NCBI GenBank assembly: GCA_002163245.1
Contig: MAAL01000078.1
Location: 160,086 to 224,085 of the forward strand
Direction of reading: 5' to 3'
Length of the DNA stretch: 64,000 nucleotides
DNA from: Gammaproteobacteria bacterium 42_54_T18
GTDB lineage: Bacteria; Pseudomonadota; Gammaproteobacteria; Pseudomonadales; Ketobacteraceae
Position numbers and translations under genes: made by a program. The first letter of the stretch is position 1. Each line of letters opens with the position of its first letter. Below are positions 36,654-44,453 of this stretch, piece by piece. Below the pieces are notes generated by a model. It was not told where the DNA came from. It did no database searches and saw only the letters and a program-made list of their open reading frames with translations.

Positions 36654-38626
36654 TACGCTGCTACCTCTTGTGGTTGTCCTGCGGCTTGCTGTTGCTGCAC
36701 CATTTGCATAATTTTTTCTTTGTCCGGCACCGGATTCTTTTCATAATCAAGCGTATCCATTGCCTCACGCAACTGATCTGCCCTGCCTTCAACACCTAGA
36801 ATCTGCATATCAATTGGATTGGCAGTGAACTGCATCATTTCCATGCGACGACGTGCTAAATCTTCTTTCTGAATCAGCTTCATGGCACCAAGAGCAACAA
36901 CCTTCGCATCCCCTTTAATTGACTTATCTGGATCAAATACCATGTTGTGTACATAAAACCGTTCAACAGTAGATCGAACCGCAATATCAATATTGGATAT
37001 CATTCGCTTAATACCCTTCGATGCAGAGTTCATTAGCATTGATAAACCAGAAGCAGTCTTTGCAGCACCAGCCCCTGAATCAGAACCATAGGCATAAGCA
37101 GGAATGCCAGACACCTCGTCAGCGTATCGAGCAAAGCGCTCATAGATATTCAGAAGTTCACCTGAATGCATTTGAGGCTGAAAGAAACTAATAGGCATCC
37201 CGCCATTTCCATTGGCGCTTTGCTTTATCTGCCACACTTTCCATGGGTAAATATTGGTAATTTGTTCGCCATCTGGAAGCGCTGTTGCATCAACCGCAAC
37301 TTGCGGACCACTAGCTATCCCCATGTTGTCACCTAGCGCCCTTGCTGCAGCGTTACACATGCGCTGCTGATCTTCGATTAATTCCGGCAAGCCTTTACCC
37401 CAGAATGATCCGGGTATATTCACTGCACTTGCTTTAGATATCGGTTTCTTGCCAAGAGGGTCGCCGTTAAGCACACACCGCACGACCTCATGGCCAATCA
37501 TCCACGCCTCAATGCTGTATGAGCGCAACGGGTCATCAATGCGACTCGTATCTATTCCCCACTCTATAAGCTTTTTGCCTTGCGCCATCCCACGAAATTC
37601 AACAGCCTGTAGATATCCAGTCTTTGTGCCGTAATCGTGTGTCCTGCCTTCAATTCGGTCACGCTCTGAATCCATGGTGTTATTCCACCCCTTGAACCCA
37701 GTGTCACCATACAAATCAAGAACTCTTCGAATGGCATCCTCTTTATTGCCCTTAATACCGATCATTTTGTAAAGGTCATCAGAGGTTAGCTTGTGCTCAA
37801 TCATCATATCGCCATCATCAACTGTAGTGGCGTGAGCTGCAGGGTAAACATCTAGCGGGGACAGTCTTTTAACTTCAACCGTTATTTCTTCACCAACAAT
37901 CGGTTGAAAATTCTCACCCCATTTCAATGTTGCTTTCTTAGTGACAATTGGGCCTTTGATAAAACCAGCCTTATAGGTCACAACATCATTGATAAACTCG
38001 CCAAGCACCTCATCAAACTTGCACTCTTGAAATTGATCTTCGATTTTCTTGATCATTTTCTCAGTTGCTGTTTTTGCTTGAGCCTCCAGCTGCTCCTGAA
38101 TGGATACCTTCGCTTGATCCAGCATTTGCTTGGCTTGTTCCGGAGCAAACCCCTGTGAGTTAATCAACTCCATGGCCTGCTGGAACATCGCTTGCTTTTG
38201 CTCTCCGCTTAACTCAGGGATAGCAGTACTCTCAAGACCCCAGATACGATCCTTACCTGCAAGGATTTCTGATATCCACGCCTCAGCGGCCCGGCATTTA
38301 ACATCAGTAATCCCCATAAATATGTCAGATCCACCACTGTTAGCGATCACAGCTTGTATGTCAGCTTCATAAATACCGTCACGCTGACGTTTTGCTTTAT
38401 ACATGGCGTTGCGATGTTCTTGTTTAGCTTCATACGCAGATTGCCAAATGTTATTGATATAGCTAGAAAGGCTTGTAACGACCAATGCCTTTTTTCCTGC
38501 GTTATGCTCAGCCTCTATCTTTTCCTGATCGTCGCGCTGCAGCTCTGCCAGTGACTTAACAGCAATCATGCCGCTATTGCCGCCAGCTCTAACATTGCCG
38601 TTTGCTAATGGTTGTAAATTACTCAT
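36653..38626 (-). CDS. Portal protein
   Basis: This 657-residue protein forms the dodecameric DNA channel at a capsid vertex. It has the portal-type mix of helices and beta segments, with RDGIYEADIQAVIANSGGSDIFMGITDVKCRAAEAWI at the start, KRLSPLDVYPAAHATTVDDGDMMIEHKLT as the wing, and PISFFQPQMHSGELLNIYERF in the clip/stem zone. A Gln-rich C-terminus (QMVQQQQAAGQPQE) is present. It lies between the large terminase and scaffold/capsid genes, with ATGA overlap with terminase. The size fits P22-like portals. Confidence 0.9.
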   Translation of the reverse strand: MSNLQPLANGNVRAGGNSGMIAVKSLAELQRDDQEKIEAEHNAGKKALVVTSLSSYINNIWQSAYEAKQEHRNAMYKAKRQRDGIYEADIQAVIANSGGSDIFMGITDVKCRAAEAWISEILAGKDRIWGLESTAIPELSGEQKQAMFQQAMELINSQGFAPEQAKQMLDQAKVSIQEQLEAQAKTATEKMIKKIEDQFQECKFDEVLGEFINDVVTYKAGFIKGPIVTKKATLKWGENFQPIVGEEITVEVKRLSPLDVYPAAHATTVDDGDMMIEHKLTSDDLYKMIGIKGNKEDAIRRVLDLYGDTGFKGWNNTMDSERDRIEGRTHDYGTKTGYLQAVEFRGMAQGKKLIEWGIDTSRIDDPLRSYSIEAWMIGHEVVRCVLNGDPLGKKPISKASAVNIPGSFWGKGLPELIEDQQRMCNAAARALGDNMGIASGPQVAVDATALPDGEQITNIYPWKVWQIKQSANGNGGMPISFFQPQMHSGELLNIYERFARYADEVSGIPAYAYGSDSGAGAAKTASGLSMLMNSASKGIKRMISNIDIAVRSTVERFYVHNMVFDPDKSIKGDAKVVALGAMKLIQKEDLARRRMEMMQFTANPIDMQILGVEGRADQLREAMDTLDYEKNPVPDKEKIMQMVQQQQAAGQPQEVAA

Positions 38627-40200
38627 GCTGTCCTTCCGCTTTTCACTTTTCTAACTGATCGAGCTCTACCGTTTACACGAGAGAACATTGGGTGACCCAT
38701 GGCCATTGTCATAAATCCATCGGCTGTATCACTGGCATCATCATGTAGAGGCTTGTCTTCCCACCGCCCTAACTTGATATTCCACTTTTTCTTGTACCGC
38801 TCTAGTTTCTTAATTCCCTGGTCGCATTTCTCTTCATCAAAGATACAAATAGGCAACGCATCACGTGCTGCATCAATTGCGTCTTGCTTATCTGGCACCC
38901 GGGGAACGACGTTAAAGTTGAAGCCCCACTTCTTGGCCTTGGCTACACGACTACTGCCATCTCCCATGAGCTCTCGCACTTCCAAATCATGAGGCCCGTA
39001 ATGCTGACCAAACAGATAACCGCGATCCTGCAAAACCTTGATGTAATGCTTCATGCCCTCACCTGAATTCTCGTAATAATCAATAACGTGAATCCAGCCA
39101 CCAATGGTTTGAGTCAACCAAATCACCATAGAATCTCCCATACCCAAATCCCACCAAGTATCAACGGGAACACCAGGCTGGCAGGGAACGGAAGTAATCC
39201 GGTTGCTCGAGTAAATATCTGCAAACTCTTTAGAGAAGTAGGCACCTTCAACAGACTGCTCAAAGGCTTCATCTGCAGTCGAAGGAAACTCTCGTTTCAT
39301 CTTCGAACCCTGCTCTTCCTCAGTTGCGACGTACCAAGCCTTTTGATTTGGGGTTAATTCAATCCCCATCTCTTCCTCTAACTCATAGAAATACTCAACA
39401 AGGCGTGTCGGTATTGGCGTGTCATCAACTTCACTATCATTCAACCGATATTCGGCTTGTTCCCACCATGGAAAGAAGAAGAACTTATATTCCTTCCTGG
39501 TCAGCTTCTTCATAGCCAACTGCTTATTGCGGGCCTTGGTTGAGTACTCGTAAAAATAACCAGCTTGCCCTTCTGCAGTAGACTCAATAAATATCACGCC
39601 ATTGGTCGGCACTGCAGGGAATGAGCCGGTAACTATCTCAACAGCCTTTTCAGGATACTTTGCACATATCTTTCCAAACTCCGATATATGCAAGTAATGA
39701 AGTGTTCCGGAACGCATTGATGTTCCGACAGTAATGTACGAACCATTTTCAAACTCAAGATGCGATCCAGTACGCTTGATTGGCTTCTTTAATCGCTTCA
39801 ACCATTCAGGCAATCTGTCATAGGCATAAAGAATCTTGCCATTGAACAAACTCGAAGATTCATTAAGCCCCTGCGTAATCACGCCGCAATGAATGTTGTC
39901 ATTGAAAAGTATCTGATCCAGCATAAAGATCATGATGAATGTGGTCATACCCAACTGACGGGCTTTTAAGATCACATTCCGGTTCCACATACCATGAAAC
40001 AAAGCTTCCTGTGCCCAGTTCATCTTGAAAGTCATTTCAAGTACTGCAGGCTCATCATCTTCTTCTGCGTCTTCATCCTTTTCAGGTGGCTTAATGCTGA
40101 TCCTGTAAAGGTTGTTTATCCTCCACTCCCAATTCCCAAGATTCTCTTGAATCTCGGCAATGGTTAATTCTTCGTTGATATCAAGATCAACGTCCGGCAT
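38623..40200 (-). CDS. Terminase large subunit
   Basis: This 525-residue protein packages DNA. The ATPase region has ARQLGMTT near residues 81-88, a modified Walker A, and a hydrophobic Walker B-like segment with GVIFIESTAEGQAG near 200. The nuclease domain begins with VDTWWDLGMGDSMVIWLTQ and has a late acidic residue in HDDASDTADG. The gene follows the small terminase with a 14-bp overlap and precedes the portal gene, as usual. Confidence 0.93.
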   Translation of the reverse strand: MPDVDLDINEELTIAEIQENLGNWEWRINNLYRISIKPPEKDEDAEEDDEPAVLEMTFKMNWAQEALFHGMWNRNVILKARQLGMTTFIMIFMLDQILFNDNIHCGVITQGLNESSSLFNGKILYAYDRLPEWLKRLKKPIKRTGSHLEFENGSYITVGTSMRSGTLHYLHISEFGKICAKYPEKAVEIVTGSFPAVPTNGVIFIESTAEGQAGYFYEYSTKARNKQLAMKKLTRKEYKFFFFPWWEQAEYRLNDSEVDDTPIPTRLVEYFYELEEEMGIELTPNQKAWYVATEEEQGSKMKREFPSTADEAFEQSVEGAYFSKEFADIYSSNRITSVPCQPGVPVDTWWDLGMGDSMVIWLTQTIGGWIHVIDYYENSGEGMKHYIKVLQDRGYLFGQHYGPHDLEVRELMGDGSSRVAKAKKWGFNFNVVPRVPDKQDAIDAARDALPICIFDEEKCDQGIKKLERYKKKWNIKLGRWEDKPLHDDASDTADGFMTMAMGHPMFSRVNGRARSVRKVKSGRTA

Positions 40201-40729
40201 TCGGTAACCCGGTTGTTCTGCCGCTCATGTTGTCGAGAATCGTCTTCAACGTATCATCAACGCTGTGCTTCTTCTCTTCAGGTGCATACACACCCAAATG
40301 CTTACCCATCATATCAAGGCACTTAGTAGCCCCAGCACTATCAAACTTGAATTCACCGCTCCCTTTCTTTACACCATCTTCAAATATTTCGATTTCTTCA
40401 GCCTGAGAGCACTTGTCATAGGTCTTTTTGGTTTCTCGCAGCCACCATTCAGTATTAATCACGCATACGTCATTCATCTTTGCCTGCAACGCAGCAATTG
40501 CTTCTGCAATTCTCGGCATCTTCTTTTTATTGAGAAGCCTTGATGCTGTTGCATTCAAACCGTTTTGACGCTCTTTACCCTTTTTCTTAGGGCAATACTT
40601 AGCCTTTGCTGCAGCCGCAGGCCCATTGGCTCCATTCTCAACATACTCACGAACAAATATCGCTTGCTGAGGGGAGATATCCTCAAAGGCATCCTCAATA
40701 CGCTGATCAACCTTGCTCAATTCACTCAT
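40187..40729 (-). CDS. Terminase small subunit
   Basis: This about 180-residue protein has an N-terminal HTH-like region (QAIFVREYVENGANGPAAAAKAKY) like Terminase_2-type small subunits, a middle helical segment with IAEAIAALQAKM, and a charged C-terminus. ATG 40729 (MSELSKVDQR) follows GAGG by 9 nt and overlaps the stop of the upstream gene. It recognises the packaging site of the concatemer and loads the large subunit. Confidence 0.88.
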   Translation of the reverse strand: MSELSKVDQRIEDAFEDISPQQAIFVREYVENGANGPAAAAKAKYCPKKKGKERQNGLNATASRLLNKKKMPRIAEAIAALQAKMNDVCVINTEWWLRETKKTYDKCSQAEEIEIFEDGVKKGSGEFKFDSAGATKCLDMMGKHLGVYAPEEKKHSVDDTLKTILDNMSGRTTGLPNAGR

Positions 40730-40961
40730 CTCCACGAGCCTCGCCGTAAACATCACCCTCTACGTCCCTTACCAACTTTCGCAAAGCGTAAATAGCGTCC
40801 TTATTGGTGAATCCGGAACTCATGTATGTTTGGGTAAAGCCATCATCGTCAAGAGTCGCTATCATCACTGCTTGATGATTCCCCTTGCGCTGCTCCAGTA
40901 GATCGTCAACATCTAGATGATTATCTCCGTTGATATTCGTCACCGTCCCCATTACACCCAT
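40722..40961 (-). CDS. Small hypothetical protein before terminase
   Basis: This 79-residue acidic protein has NINGDNHLDVDDLLEQRKGNHQAVMIATLDDDGFTQTYMSSGFTNKDAIYALRKLV. The AVMIATLDDDGF part recalls small beta-hairpin proteins of phages. It overlaps the coiled-coil gene by 10 bp and the small terminase by 8 bp. An internal ATG at 40952 makes a TAATG overlap and could be the true start. Function is unknown. Confidence 0.6.
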   Translation of the reverse strand: MGVMGTVTNINGDNHLDVDDLLEQRKGNHQAVMIATLDDDGFTQTYMSSGFTNKDAIYALRKLVRDVEGDVYGEARGDE

Positions 40962-41323
40962 CCCAACTTACTAGCCACACCAACTGCTGTGACAAAGCAC
41001 GCCGATATGACGCACAACGTTTTATAAACGGTATGTAACTTCAAATTACTCTTTGTGTTGGCTGTTACGTGTCCCGCTAAACCCTCAACTGTCGCAAGCA
41101 CTGTCTTGTGCTGCTCATTCATTGTGGCGAACTGTTCCTTGGTAAACGTTTCCTGCTTTTCTAGCTTCACGTTAATCTCGCCAACGACACGCTGAGTGTC
41201 GTGAACTGTTTTACTAAGGTCTTTAACCTCATTCTCATTACGATCAACACGCGACACACAGATAGCTAAAGCCTTATCCAATGCATGATGATCCCTTTTA
41301 AGCGCGTCAATCTGCTCCTGCAT
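40952..41323 (-). CDS. Coiled-coil protein with C-terminal membrane helix, lysis-cassette associated
   Basis: This 123-residue protein has a long coiled coil (residues ~1-90, QIDALKRDHHALDKALAIC) and a C-terminal transmembrane segment at about 98-120 (LCVISACFVTAVGVASKLGWV). It is co-oriented with endolysin and holin and overlaps both neighbours by TAATG. It could act as an antiholin or a spanin-like partner, but no spanin lipobox is visible. Confidence 0.7.
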   Translation of the reverse strand: MQEQIDALKRDHHALDKALAICVSRVDRNENEVKDLSKTVHDTQRVVGEINVKLEKQETFTKEQFATMNEQHKTVLATVEGLAGHVTANTKSNLKLHTVYKTLCVISACFVTAVGVASKLGWV

Positions 41324-41793
41324 TACTTGATTCCCTTATTGCCAAATGCTGCACCGATGATTGTTGTAACCTTTTCAAGGCCACGAGAGCCGTAATAAAA
41401 TCCGTATTGAAGAAGCAACAACGCAGTAAATAACCCAACCCATACTGTCAGCACACCAATGTCGCCCTTATCTGCAGTGCAATACGAAACCATTGCAAAC
41501 AGCATTACGAACAACGTGTTGCAAACAAGTGCCAATGGCCGGATATTCTTAGATAGCCATGAGTCAGACTTCATATCGTTCTCATGCCGCTTACTAACCT
41601 GCTCTAGCTCAACGGTGTGAAATTCCAGAACCGCCTGCTTCAACTCAACAAACTTAGCTTTCACCAGCCGATCAATTTCAAGACGCTCTTCATCACTGGT
41701 AATGTTCTTATCGAGCGCTTCACCAATCTCACCAACAAGGTCTGCAGCTCCACCAGTGAACAAATCACTAATGCTAAAGTCACTCCAGCTCAT
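41323..41793 (-). CDS. Holin, 3TM (GTA-type)
   Basis: This 156-residue protein has an amphipathic N-terminal half and transmembrane segments near 85-107 (RPLALVCNTLFVMLFAMVSY) and 110-135 (IGVLTVWVGLFTALLLLQYGFYYG). The pattern SWLSKNIRPLALV then YYGSRGLEKV is that of the 3TM holin family found in gene transfer agents and podoviruses. Its start overlaps the endolysin stop (ATGA). It controls timing of lysis by permeabilising the inner membrane. Confidence 0.88.
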   Translation of the reverse strand: MSWSDFSISDLFTGGAADLVGEIGEALDKNITSDEERLEIDRLVKAKFVELKQAVLEFHTVELEQVSKRHENDMKSDSWLSKNIRPLALVCNTLFVMLFAMVSYCTADKGDIGVLTVWVGLFTALLLLQYGFYYGSRGLEKVTTIIGAAFGNKGIK

Positions 41794-42230
41794 ACGCTGA
41801 TCCCTTCCTTGGCTAGAAACTCGGTCACACTAAAATTGGGACAAGTCTTGTCACAACCACGGACATCACCGTGACCAATTACAGAACGAATACCTGGATA
41901 CTTAGAATTCAACCCTCGAATGAGAATTGCTAAAGACAAATACTGCTTATCGCTGAAGTTATCCTGTGGCTTTCCATCAATGCCACGACCACCGACCATG
42001 CAGATACCAATTGAATATCTATTCAACCCGTAGGCATGAGCCCCGATTGCTTCTATCTCTCGACCTAATTCAACCGACCCATCACGACGAATAACAAAGT
42101 GATAGCCGATATCCTCCCAGCCATTCTCCATCGTATGCCAGTGGCGTATCTCTTCTGCACCGATATCTTGAAACGCTCCGGAGTCAGAGCAATGAATAAC
42201 AATCGTGTCTGTTTTCTTTCGATTTTTCAC
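41790..42230 (-). CDS. Endolysin, T7 lysozyme-like N-acetylmuramoyl-L-alanine amidase
   Basis: This 146-residue amidase has the Amidase_2 fold: IVIHCSDSG with His13 as Zn ligand, IGYHFVIRRDGSVELGR, GAHAYGLNRYSIGICMVGG and GHGDVRGCDKTCPNF with His120 and Cys130 as the other ligands and Lys128 in the T7-lysozyme position. It cuts the amide bond between muramic acid and L-Ala. The start is GTG 42230, with GGGAG 7 nt upstream. That ribosome-binding site lies within a stem-loop next to a copy of the late control motif. It is the first gene of the leftward late block. Confidence 0.93.
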   Translation of the reverse strand: MKNRKKTDTIVIHCSDSGAFQDIGAEEIRHWHTMENGWEDIGYHFVIRRDGSVELGREIEAIGAHAYGLNRYSIGICMVGGRGIDGKPQDNFSDKQYLSLAILIRGLNSKYPGIRSVIGHGDVRGCDKTCPNFSVTEFLAKEGISV

Positions 42231-42236
42231 AAATTA

Positions 42237-42255
42237 GCTCCCGTTTTACGAGAGC
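42237..42255 (-). promoter_or_regulatory. Stem-loop covering the endolysin ribosome-binding site
   Basis: On the minus strand GCTCTCGT (42255-42248) pairs with ACGGGAGC (42244-42237), with one G-U pair and a 3-nt loop. The GGGAG that would serve GTG 42230 is in the 3' arm. Its 5' arm begins two bases after the late control motif copy 4. Confidence 0.68.
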
Positions 42256-42256
42256 A

Positions 42257-42281
42257 TTAAAAAAGCCAGTTAAATAGACAA
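42257..42281 (-). promoter_or_regulatory. Late control motif, copy 4
   Basis: The 25 nt are identical to copies 1 and 2. It heads the leftward late block and lies between endolysin and the divergent small gene at 42344. This is the position expected of the main late promoter. Confidence 0.82.
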
Positions 42282-42343
42282 GAGAAGTGACGTATTATAT
42301 TGCTACGCTATTTAGAATTATTACCATCCAAGAGGTTACAGCC

Positions 42344-42598
42344 ATGAAGATAAAAAGAGTTGAATGGAGCGAAGAGCTTCATCCAAATGAAGATAGCAAT
42401 TACAACCATGTAACTGGCACCACTCCTATTGGCCAGTACCATATCACTTGGAAGGGCAGGAAAGAGGATCCCAGCTTTGATATTGAGTTTGAGGACAATG
42501 GCTGGATTGATAGCGATTCAACGCTAGAAAGGGCAAAAGCTACAGTGCAACACATATTCGAGTCCATTATTAAAAAATGCCTAGAAGACACTCCATAG
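42344..42598 (+). CDS. Small hypothetical protein, divergent at the late promoter
   Basis: This 84-residue protein (MKIKRVEWSEELHPNEDSNY) has ITWKGRKEDPSFDIEFEDNGWIDSDSTLERAKATVQHIFESII, a small alpha/beta pattern. AGAGGTTACAGCC before ATG 42344 is a strong ribosome-binding site; a longer upstream frame is rejected. It is the only rightward gene between the late and early leftward blocks and has its own terminator. Its placement suggests independent control, for example expression in the lysogen. Confidence 0.7.
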   Translation: MKIKRVEWSEELHPNEDSNYNHVTGTTPIGQYHITWKGRKEDPSFDIEFEDNGWIDSDSTLERAKATVQHIFESIIKKCLEDTP

Positions 42599-42619
42599 CA
42601 GGCTTTATAGCCTGCTTTT
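42597..42619 (+). terminator. Intrinsic terminator of the small rightward gene
   Basis: AGCAGGCT (42597-42604) pairs with AGCCTGCT (42609-42616) with a 4-nt loop, followed by TTT on the plus strand. It overlaps the last stop codon. It may also stop transcription arriving from the right. Confidence 0.85.
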
Positions 42620-42632
42620 CCTATCCTACTCA

Positions 42633-42965
42633 TCACATAGCCACCAAATGATTATCCATCATCACACGAATGATATTAATCCCACAAAATACCTCAAGAT
42701 CCGATACGCCCACAGGGAACCTCCAGTAATCCCTGGCGCAATCCCGTAGTTGTCGGTGCTCATATCGCCCCACATACATGGTGCTTGGAATGCTCCCTGT
42801 CCTATCGACGCATTTACTTAATTCACGTTCAAACCTGTCCATGATGCCGCTTTCCACCTCATCACGAACCCCATACCCAACTGTTAACCCCGTCACTCCA
42901 TTAACACCTTGCTTACTGGTACTCGGCACCTCTGCACCCGCCACCACATCTATCGTTGTCGTCAT
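42633..42965 (-). CDS. Small hypothetical phage protein
   Basis: This 110-residue protein, starting at ATG 42965 after AGAGGTG, has DRFERELSKCVDRTGSIPSTMYVGRYEHRQLRDCARDYWRFP and ends INIIRVMMDNHLVAM. The segment SIPSTMYVGRYE...ALRDCA-type is seen in small phage proteins of unknown role. It is the most distal gene of the leftward early operon. Confidence 0.65.
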   Translation of the reverse strand: MTTTIDVVAGAEVPSTSKQGVNGVTGLTVGYGVRDEVESGIMDRFERELSKCVDRTGSIPSTMYVGRYEHRQLRDCARDYWRFPVGVSDLEVFCGINIIRVMMDNHLVAM

Positions 42966-43015
42966 CACTCACCTCTGCTTAACACTGGATATATTATTCG
43001 ATACATTAACAATCA

Positions 43016-43261
43016 TTAACTGATCATCTCCTGCCTGTAATGCGTCGAACCCGTCTCGTAATTCTCCCACATAATAAATTTACCAAGAGGCTTTGGGTTT
43101 TCATTGATGATAGAGCTGCACTTCCCATCACCTTCAAACTTAAACCCTTCAGCATTTAACTTCTGCCGCATCTGAACAGCAAAAGGGACTGGAGGCTTCA
43201 TATCCAGCATCCAATCCCACTTTATTTCACATTCAACAACCACACGAACATCAGAGTTCAC
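43016..43261 (-). CDS. Small hypothetical phage protein
   Basis: This 81-residue protein (MNSDVRVVVECEIKWDWMLD) has FAVQMRQKLNAEGFKFEG and SIINENPKPLGKFIMWENYE. It overlaps the upstream gene by 4 bp. Unknown function. Confidence 0.6.
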   Translation of the reverse strand: MNSDVRVVVECEIKWDWMLDMKPPVPFAVQMRQKLNAEGFKFEGDGKCSSIINENPKPLGKFIMWENYETGSTHYRQEMIS

Positions 43262-43524
43262 CTACTACCACCCTTCTTCTCTCTTTCAGCAACCTCTTCA
43301 TAATACCCAATCAACTTACACAACCTTTTGACCGCTTCCTTTCGATTGCTCCCTTGTTTTGGTGCCATGTGCTGCGCAAACTCATCAAGCTTCTCATCAG
43401 TACATACATCACTAAACTCAAGCCAAAAAGCAGCAAATTCTTTTGGTTCCGCATTTGCTAACGCGATTGCCAATTGCTCTGGTGACATCATTTGAGTGGA
43501 TTCAGTTTTAACATTCATTACCAT
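43258..43524 (-). CDS. Small hypothetical phage protein
   Basis: This 88-residue helical protein has LAIALANAEPKEFAAFWLEFSDV and FAQHMAPKQGSNRKEAVKRLCKLI. It overlaps the next gene by 4 bp in a tightly packed early operon. Unknown function. Confidence 0.6.
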   Translation of the reverse strand: MVMNVKTESTQMMSPEQLAIALANAEPKEFAAFWLEFSDVCTDEKLDEFAQHMAPKQGSNRKEAVKRLCKLIGYYEEVAEREKKGGSR

Positions 43525-43557
43525 TGCCTAACCCTCTTCATCACAGTAGATTTACAC

Positions 43558-43878
43558 TTAACTACAATCAATCCTGAATAGTGGCTTTGGGTCTTTTAGC
43601 ACTTGGAAAAACTCACCGTCAAAGTCGAGTCTAGGTTTCTTTGTCTCACCAGCTAACACAATGTAACTACCAGGCTCTAAAAAACGACTTACAGAAACCC
43701 TGTCTTTATCGTAATTTAGCAGTTTGATTCCGTCAGCAATGGCCTGACTTAAAACAATCTTGTCTCCTCTGTCAAAATCAGCTTTCTCAAAGCACGCAAA
43801 GAAATCTCTATCAGTCTGCTCTTTCCGCTCATTCATCTCCTGGCTTATTTTTACCAAATCATCAATCGTAAACGTCAT
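43558..43878 (-). CDS. Small hypothetical phage protein
   Basis: This 106-residue protein begins MTFTIDDLVKISQEMNERKEQTD and has a beta-rich C-terminal part with GSYIVLAGETKKPRLDFDGEFFQVLKD. Unknown function. It is separated by 3 nt from the upstream gene. Confidence 0.62.
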   Translation of the reverse strand: MTFTIDDLVKISQEMNERKEQTDRDFFACFEKADFDRGDKIVLSQAIADGIKLLNYDKDRVSVSRFLEPGSYIVLAGETKKPRLDFDGEFFQVLKDPKPLFRIDCS

Positions 43879-43881
43879 CGT

Positions 43882-44076
43882 TCAACCCTCTTCATCATAT
43901 TCAACACTGTACGAATCACGAGAAACCTTTCTAACTCGGTCCAATTCATTCAGTAGCCCTGCCAAGTCACTTTGCGACACACCGTAATCGCCACAAATCA
44001 AAACGCCCTCAAGAATGCTGGTTGCATCTTTTAGGCGTTGTTGGTTTTCTACTTTGATACGCTCGGTTTCAGTCAC
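43882..44076 (-). CDS. Small acidic hypothetical protein
   Basis: This 64-residue protein (MTETERIKVENQQRLKDATS) is helical with ILEGVLICGDYGVSQSDLAGLLNELDRV. It overlaps its neighbours by 4 bp. Unknown function. Confidence 0.6.
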   Translation of the reverse strand: MTETERIKVENQQRLKDATSILEGVLICGDYGVSQSDLAGLLNELDRVRKVSRDSYSVEYDEEG

Positions 44077-44453
44077 TCTTCAACTCTTGACCTATCAAAG
44101 CCAATAATGCGAGGCTTCCCAATCCGTCTCGCATTACAAATAAGGTCCAGGCGATCTTTATACTCTTTGATCTCCTCATCCTTTTGATTGGTCGCGGCCC
44201 TTAGCTCCTGAATACAAAGAAACATCCCCTTATATCGCGCCTCCAGTTCCATTACTCGGCGAAAATGAACGAGGTTGAGCTTCTCCCCCATGTCACAAGC
44301 AAGCACTATTTGCCCTACACGAAAAACTTGTTCGTTGGCCACTCTTACTGCTTTTCTTGCTGCTTGTAGCTTGTGACTAAGAACCATTATGGTAAGCGAA
44401 GAGATAGCGGAAAGAATAAACCACGCTAAAGCTATGGCCTCACCATTGCTCAT
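44073..44453 (-). CDS. Small membrane-anchored coiled-coil protein
   Basis: This 126-residue protein has an N-terminal transmembrane segment (AIALAWFILSAISSLTIMVL) and a helical charged cytoplasmic part. It is in the early operon, overlapping rdgC by 4 bp (ATGA). Such proteins in early operons may affect host membrane or superinfection, but no function is identified. Confidence 0.65.
   Translation of the reverse strand: MSNGEAIALAWFILSAISSLTIMVLSHKLQAARKAVRVANEQVFRVGQIVLACDMGEKLNLVHFRRVMELEARYKGMFLCIQELRAATNQKDEEIKEYKDRLDLICNARRIGKPRIIGFDRSRVEE

Noticed and set aside
42287..42343. Upstream extension of the small rightward gene
   Set aside because: A strong ribosome-binding site lies directly before ATG 42344, and the extension is hydrophobic and unlike the rest.
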